From JAEUNX01 sp034004685 (GTDB lineage: Bacteria > Pseudomonadota > Gammaproteobacteria > Burkholderiales > Rhodocyclaceae): 17,069 nt of DNA. The notes beneath the pieces are model-generated. The model was not told the DNA's origin. It searched no databases and saw nothing but the letters and a program-made list of their open reading frames with translations. Within the stretch, counting starts at the first letter, position 1. Every line of letters starts with the position of its first letter. Of the stretch, positions 14,055 to 17,069 are shown in pieces. The translations under genes and the position numbers were made by a program. The DNA is taken from the NCBI GenBank assembly GCA_034004685.1, contig JAVEWG010000057.1:1-17069 (forward strand). The letters are read 5' to 3'.

Positions 14055-14082
14055 TTTGTTGTTAAAGTATTTCAACAACAAA
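14055..14082. promoter_or_regulatory. AT-rich dyad upstream of the miniprotein gene (possible operator)
   Basis: TTTGTTGTT and AACAACAAA form a perfect 9-bp inverted repeat separated by ten bases (AAAGTATTTC). The arms lie in a strikingly AT-rich patch, 54 bases before the miniprotein ATG, where a promoter should be. The spacing of arm centres (19 bases, about two helical turns) suits a dimeric repressor. No T-run follows, so it is not a terminator. No known regulator is assigned. Confidence 0.5.
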
Positions 14083-14135
14083 CCGCTGGCGTTGATGCAG
14101 TCCGGATAAGCGGTGTGAACCAGGAGGAGATCATC

Positions 14136-14279
14136 ATGAACAAACGAATCATCTATGGCACCGCTGCTGTGGGCGGGGGGCTGTTGGCAGCCATGCTGCC
14201 GCCAGTGCTGTTGCTCGGTGTGGTGGCGGTGGCCGGGATCGGTGCGGCGCTGATGCCGTCCAATACCATTCAGCGCTGA
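14136..14279 (+). CDS. 47-residue hydrophobic membrane miniprotein, unknown function
   Basis: The ORF encodes MNKRIIYGTAAVGGG, then LLAAMLPPVLLLGVVAVAGIG and ends ALMPSNTIQR. A positively charged start is followed by two hydrophobic stretches (about 6-24 and 25-40) hinged by Pro-Pro, so it is predicted to sit in the inner membrane as a hairpin or single helix. AGGAGG at 14122-14127 lies eight bases before the ATG, a near-ideal ribosome binding site, and the gene is framed by the amtB terminator on the left and its own long terminator on the right, giving a self-contained transcription unit. I recognise no family. Alternatives are a type I toxin or a stress-induced small membrane protein; nothing in the sequence decides. 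Confidence 0.68.
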   Translation: MNKRIIYGTAAVGGGLLAAMLPPVLLLGVVAVAGIGAALMPSNTIQR

Positions 14280-14287
14280 AGGGCCTG

Positions 14288-14331
14288 AAAACACAAGGGG
14301 CTGCCCGGTTGCGGGCAGCCCCTTGTGTTTT
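14288..14331. terminator. Bidirectional terminator between the miniprotein gene and purU
   Basis: A perfect 20-bp stem (14288-14307 with 14312-14331) with a GTTG loop. The stem starts AAAACACAAGGGG and ends CCCCTTGTGTTTT, so each strand gives a GC stem followed by a T-rich tail. It serves the plus-strand miniprotein gene and the minus-strand purU gene, whose stop is at 14348. Confidence 0.93.
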
Positions 14332-14347
14332 GGTGGGTGTCAGGGGG

Positions 14348-15223
14348 TTAGCGGAACACCACGGTCTTGTTGCCGTGGGTCAGCACCCGGTCTTCCAGAT
14401 GGAAGCGCAGGCCCCGGGCCAGCACCGCCTTTTCGATGTCCTTACCGTAGCGGACCATGTCGTCCACCGAGTCGGAGTGGTCGATGCGGATCACGTCCTG
14501 CTCAATGATGGGGCCCTGGTCCAGGTCCGCCGTTACGTAATGGCAGGTGGCGCCGATCAGCTTGACCCCCCGCTGGTAGGCCTGGTGGTAGGGCTTGGCG
14601 CCGACGAAGCTGGGCAGGAAACTGTGGTGGATGTTGATGATCCGGCCCGGGTAGCGGGCGCACAGTTCCGGTGAAAGGATCTGCATGTAGCGGGCCAGGA
14701 CCATGGTGTCCCCCCGCACTTCCTCGAAGATCCGCTCCACTTCGGCAAAGGCCCGGGCCTTGGTGTCGGCGGTGGTTGGCACATGGTGGAAGGGGATGCC
14801 GTGCCATTCCACGAATCCCCGGAAGGTGTCGTGGTTGGAGATCACGCAGGGGATCTCGATGTCCAGTTCCTTGGACTGCCAGCGGGCCAGGAGATCGTAG
14901 AGGCAGTGCTCCTGCTTGGACACCAGCACCACCACCCTTTTTTTCACCGCGCTGTCGGTGATCTTCCAGTCCATGCCCAGTTCCTTGCCGATGGGCGCGA
15001 AGCGCTCCCGCAGTTCGGTGAGCATGAAGGGCAGGGAGTCGGCCTTGATCTCCAGGCGCATGAAGTAGCGCCCCACCTCTTCGCCCTCCTGGGGCGGTTC
15101 CGCGTGGAGAGCCGTTTCCAGGATCCAGCCCCGGTGTTCGGCGATGAAGCCGGACACCTTGGCGACGATGCCCACCCGGTCCGGGCAGGAGGCGGAGAGG
15201 GTGAAGAAGCGTTCGCGATGCAT
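14348..15223 (-). CDS. purU: Formyltetrahydrofolate deformylase
   Basis: A 291-residue enzyme that hydrolyses 10-formyl-THF to THF and formate, balancing the one-carbon pool in the cytoplasm. An N-terminal ACT domain (about 5-88: RFFTLSASCPDRVGIVAKVS) precedes the formyltransferase-fold domain (about 93-285). The catalytic Asn and His lie in IINIHHSFLPSF (N197, H199/H200) and the Asp in HYVTADLDQGPIIEQD (D235). Length matches the family. The start ATG at 15223 has no strong Shine-Dalgarno sequence. It is 78 bases downstream of thrH on the same strand, so the two may be co-transcribed and share use of glycine/serine-derived one-carbon units. Confidence 0.95.
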   Translation of the reverse strand: MHRERFFTLSASCPDRVGIVAKVSGFIAEHRGWILETALHAEPPQEGEEVGRYFMRLEIKADSLPFMLTELRERFAPIGKELGMDWKITDSAVKKRVVVLVSKQEHCLYDLLARWQSKELDIEIPCVISNHDTFRGFVEWHGIPFHHVPTTADTKARAFAEVERIFEEVRGDTMVLARYMQILSPELCARYPGRIINIHHSFLPSFVGAKPYHQAYQRGVKLIGATCHYVTADLDQGPIIEQDVIRIDHSDSVDDMVRYGKDIEKAVLARGLRFHLEDRVLTHGNKTVVFR

Positions 15224-15301
15224 GGCGGTGGGCTTGCCGAGGTGGATTGGAGGGATGAGCGCCGGTGGGGGCCGTGCGGCGCCAAAAGGCTTGCGCCAAG
15301 G

Positions 15302-15913
15302 TCAGCCGACTTGGGCGAAAGCCTTGTCGATCTCGGCCCGCAGGGTGGCGTAGTCCCGGGTCACCGGGAACTGGGGGAATTCCCGGATCACGTTTTCCGG
15401 CGGATGGAACAGGATGCCCCCGTGGGCTTCGCCCAGCATGGCGGTGTCGTTGTAGCTGTCGCCGGCGGCCACCACCTTGAAGTTGAGTTCCTTGAAGCGG
15501 CGCACCGCTTCCTGCTTCTGGTTGGGCATGCGCAGGTGATAATTCACCAGGATGCCGGCGGCATCGGCTTCCAGGCTGTGGCAGAACAGGGTGGGGAGGC
15601 CCAGCTGCACCATCAGGGGCTTGGCGAATTCGTAGAAGGTGTCCGAGAGGATGATGACCTGGTAAGTGTCCCGCAGGGCATCCAGGAACTGGCGGGCGCC
15701 TTCCATGGGGCCCATGCTGGTGATCACCGCCTGGATGTCCGGCAGGCCCAGCTTCCTTTCCGCCAGGATGCCCAGGCGGTACTTCATCAGCTTGTCGTAA
15801 TCCGGCTCGTCCCGGGTGGTGCGGCGCAGTTCGGGGATACCGGTGCGCTCGGCGAATTCAATCCAGATTTCCGGAACCAGCACCCCTTCGAGGTCGAGAC
15901 AGACGATCCGCAC
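15302..15913 (-). CDS. thrH: Phosphoserine phosphatase / homoserine phosphotransferase ThrH
   Basis: A 203-residue HAD-superfamily enzyme. Motif I is CLDLEGVLVPE with nucleophile D7 and E9 in place of the second Asp, a feature of ThrH. Motif II is ILSDTF (S90), and motif III/IV is AAGDSYNDTAML (D152, D156). LEGVLVPEIWIEFAERTG and HPPENVIREFPQFPV match ThrH of Pseudomonas. The known activity is transfer of phosphate from phosphoserine to homoserine, feeding threonine synthesis and yielding serine. The GTG at 15911-15913 is chosen because AGGAAG lies six bases upstream and gives family length; the in-frame ATG at 15988 would add 25 residues before the conserved start. Confidence 0.93.
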   Translation of the reverse strand: MRIVCLDLEGVLVPEIWIEFAERTGIPELRRTTRDEPDYDKLMKYRLGILAERKLGLPDIQAVITSMGPMEGARQFLDALRDTYQVIILSDTFYEFAKPLMVQLGLPTLFCHSLEADAAGILVNYHLRMPNQKQEAVRRFKELNFKVVAAGDSYNDTAMLGEAHGGILFHPPENVIREFPQFPVTRDYATLRAEIDKAFAQVG

Positions 15914-16212
15914 GGCAAGCTTCCTGACTAGTGGCAAAGGGGCGATTCTAGCATTCGCAGGCCGGCCGGCGGCAGGCAAGTCGGGCACGTGCAGGCCGTG
16001 CGTGCCTTGTCGGCCGTGTGCCCCGGGCGCCAGCCCAAAGCATCATTCGCACGCCACGTCTGAAGTGTAGAAAGCGCCGGCATGGGCTGCTGATGGGTAT
16101 CCGATGTACTACCACTGAGCAGGAACGATTATCTAAATGGCATGCATAAATTGACTTGGCATTGACTTGAAATCCACAATCCAGGGCGCCAGAAACCTCA
16201 CTCTTGGACGTC
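15914..16212. other. Intergenic region between thrH and the secretion-transporter remnant
   Basis: No gene is supported in these 299 bases. The left half is GC-rich with several overlapping GGCCGGC/GCCGGC and GGGCAC/GTGCC repeats; the right half (from about 16080) is more AT-rich. TTGACTTG occurs twice, at 16151-16158 and 16162-16169, eleven bases apart, and each copy resembles a -35 element, but no clear -10 follows. Confidence 0.35.
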
Positions 16213-16660
16213 ATGGATTCCTCCGAAACAGTATTTACCCCCCAAAGCGTTCTCTGGCTGCTAGGCAGTCTGTGCAGCCTATATCGGATTCCCTTCGACG
16301 CAGCCTTGGTGGCGCAGGATTTCCCGCCACCCTATACCACTGAAACTTTCCATGCCGCAGCCCGCGCCATCGGTTTCAAGACGGGTCTCTGCAACTTGCC
16401 AGCCTTCGAGGCCAACGCTTGCCCCTGCCCTACTTCGAACAGCGCACCACCGGCGCCCTCGTTGCAAGGCTGCATGGAATGGAAACCATCCGGGAGTTCG
16501 TCTCCGGCGCCGCGGTCACCCTGCTCCGCGATTTGCCCTTTCCCCTCATCTTCCTGGCGGTGATGTTCGCCTATAGCTGGCTGGTGGGTCTGTGGCAAGA
16601 ATTCCAGCAGGCCGAAGTCGCCATCAAGCGCCTGGGGGACATCCTGGACATGCCCGGCCG
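16213..16660 (+). pseudogene. Type I secretion ABC transporter (HlyB/LapB type), multiply deleted remnant
   Basis: The first part (16213 to about 16410) encodes SVLWLLGSLCSLYRIPFDAA and PPPYTTETFHAAARAIGFKTG, the start of the C39-peptidase-like N-terminal domain of RTX-toxin exporters. Reading then changes frame near 16415-16430 to LPYFEQRTTGALVARLHGME and the transmembrane FLAVMFAYS, the middle of the transmembrane domain. A further jump near 16575 leads to LWQEFQQAEVAIKRLGDILD, which normally comes about a hundred residues later, just before the ATPase domain. The ATPase domain itself (Walker A, signature, Walker B) is absent. At least two internal deletions plus loss of the 3' half make it non-functional. 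The intact ancestor would have exported an RTX-type protein with HlyD- and TolC-like partners, not seen here. Confidence 0.75.
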
Positions 16661-16691
16661 AGGACGCGGCCATCCCCTGGCTGCGTGCCGC

Positions 16692-16949
16692 ATTAACGCC
16701 AGCTGGCTGGCTCTGCTCCTGCTGCCCCTGATCGCCCCATGTTCCAGCGGGCCCCTTGTCAAGGCGGCCCAGGATGACGAGGTCCGCCGCCTGTGCGCGA
16801 TTGACGGTTGGATCAAGGTGTATGAGACGGTGAAGTTGCCGGCGGACAAATTCAATGAATATGGGCAGATAAATTTCTATCGTGCTACCCAAGGAGAAAA
16901 CGCACTTGGCCCGGAATACCGCTTCGTAGAAGAAATAACGTATTACTAA
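16692..16949 (+). pseudogene. Truncated lipoprotein-like gene fused in frame to the transporter remnant
   Basis: About 85 residues: a hydrophobic signal-like stretch WLALLLLPLIAPCSSGP, then DDEVRRLCAIDGWIKVYETV and FNEYGQINFYRATQGENALG, ending EEITYY. This resembles small secreted proteins with a lipobox found near other export genes; I recall homologues continuing for several dozen residues beyond this point, so the copy appears 3'-truncated, but this is unverified. The expected ATG is replaced by ATT at 16692-16694 (ATT-AAC-GCC-AGC-TGG), and no Shine-Dalgarno sequence is seen. The lipobox reads LIAPC, with Pro at the position normally Ala or Gly, which should hinder lipidation. The frame is open from the transporter remnant at 16419 through to the stop. 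Confidence 0.5.
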
Positions 16950-16963
16950 CCTTCCAGAAAGTA

Positions 16964-17069
16964 ATGTCAGATAAGCGCGTACTGGCACTCGGGCTGAAGG
17001 AAGAAGGACTTTACGAGGCTCGGCAGGCGTTGAATCCGACGCAGCGCGCCGAGGGCCAGCCGCTTCATT
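16964..17069 (+). CDS. Start of an unrecognised ORF, cut by the window end
   Basis: Thirty-five residues are visible: MSDKRVLALGLKEEGLYEAR followed by QALNPTQRAEGQPLH, open to the window edge. The N-terminus is hydrophilic and helical, without a signal peptide. It begins 14 bases after the stop of the lipoprotein-like remnant on the same strand, so it probably belongs to the same former operon. The AGAAAG before the ATG is a poor ribosome binding site and is close to it. I recognise no family from this fragment. Confidence 0.45.
   Translation, partial: MSDKRVLALGLKEEGLYEARQALNPTQRAEGQPLH

Noticed and set aside
14091..14104. Second sigma-54 promoter before the miniprotein (TGGCGTTGATGCAG)
   Set aside because: Only seven bases separate GG and GC; ten are required.
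1..17069. CRISPR arrays, tRNA or rRNA genes, integron integrase
   Set aside because: No regularly spaced direct repeats, no tRNA cloverleaf or conserved rRNA stretch, and no tyrosine-recombinase reading frame were found on either strand.

Overview
The window looks like a high-GC chromosome segment from a betaproteobacterium, most likely of the Rhodocyclales type. This is inferred from dense, G/C-ending codon use, the neighbourhood of ubiK, comM and a TIGR02001-like outer-membrane gene with glnK-amtB, and the family resemblance of the proteins; no rRNA or other species marker is present. The backbone is GC-rich, while the first ~1 kb is clearly more AT-rich and foreign.

Left edge (1-1500), all read on the minus strand: an integron fragment. 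A single gene cassette carries a predicted SRA/YDG-like plus HNH endonuclease (198-896) and lies between two attC hairpins (915-997 and 126-190). The downstream attC has lost its right core site because a group IIC-attC intron, whose 5' end is at 125, starts exactly there and runs out of the window. The upstream attC is abutted at its GAAC by the end of a decayed IS91-like element (about 998-1490). No integrase gene is visible.

1634-7659: a minus-strand enoyl-CoA hydratase/isomerase family gene, then a divergent livKHMGF operon encoding a complete branched-chain (or related) amino-acid ABC importer. livH, livM, livG and livF overlap; livK is separated from livH by two strong hairpins. 7644-10747: a convergent minus-strand group with a Bcr/CflA-type MFS exporter, a small membrane-anchored protein overlapping it by ATGA, and the comM (yifB) AAA+ helicase gene. 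ubiK (10829-11080) follows in the same orientation.

11081-14020: a nitrogen-stress unit. A good NtrC site (11171-11187) and a sigma-54 type -24/-12 promoter (11281-11296) precede a TIGR02001-like outer-membrane protein, the PII protein GlnK and the ammonium channel AmtB, closed by a strong terminator. The OMP may admit substrate across the outer membrane, AmtB moves ammonium across the inner membrane, and GlnK gates AmtB according to nitrogen status.

14021-15913: an unannotated 47-residue membrane miniprotein with its own dyad and a long bidirectional terminator, then purU and thrH on the minus strand. The right edge (16213-17069) holds the decayed remains of a type I secretion ABC transporter (HlyB/LapB type) fused in frame to a truncated lipoprotein-like gene, and the beginning of an unrecognised ORF. 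The most unusual parts are the integron/intron/IS91-like nest at the left edge and the miniprotein locus.
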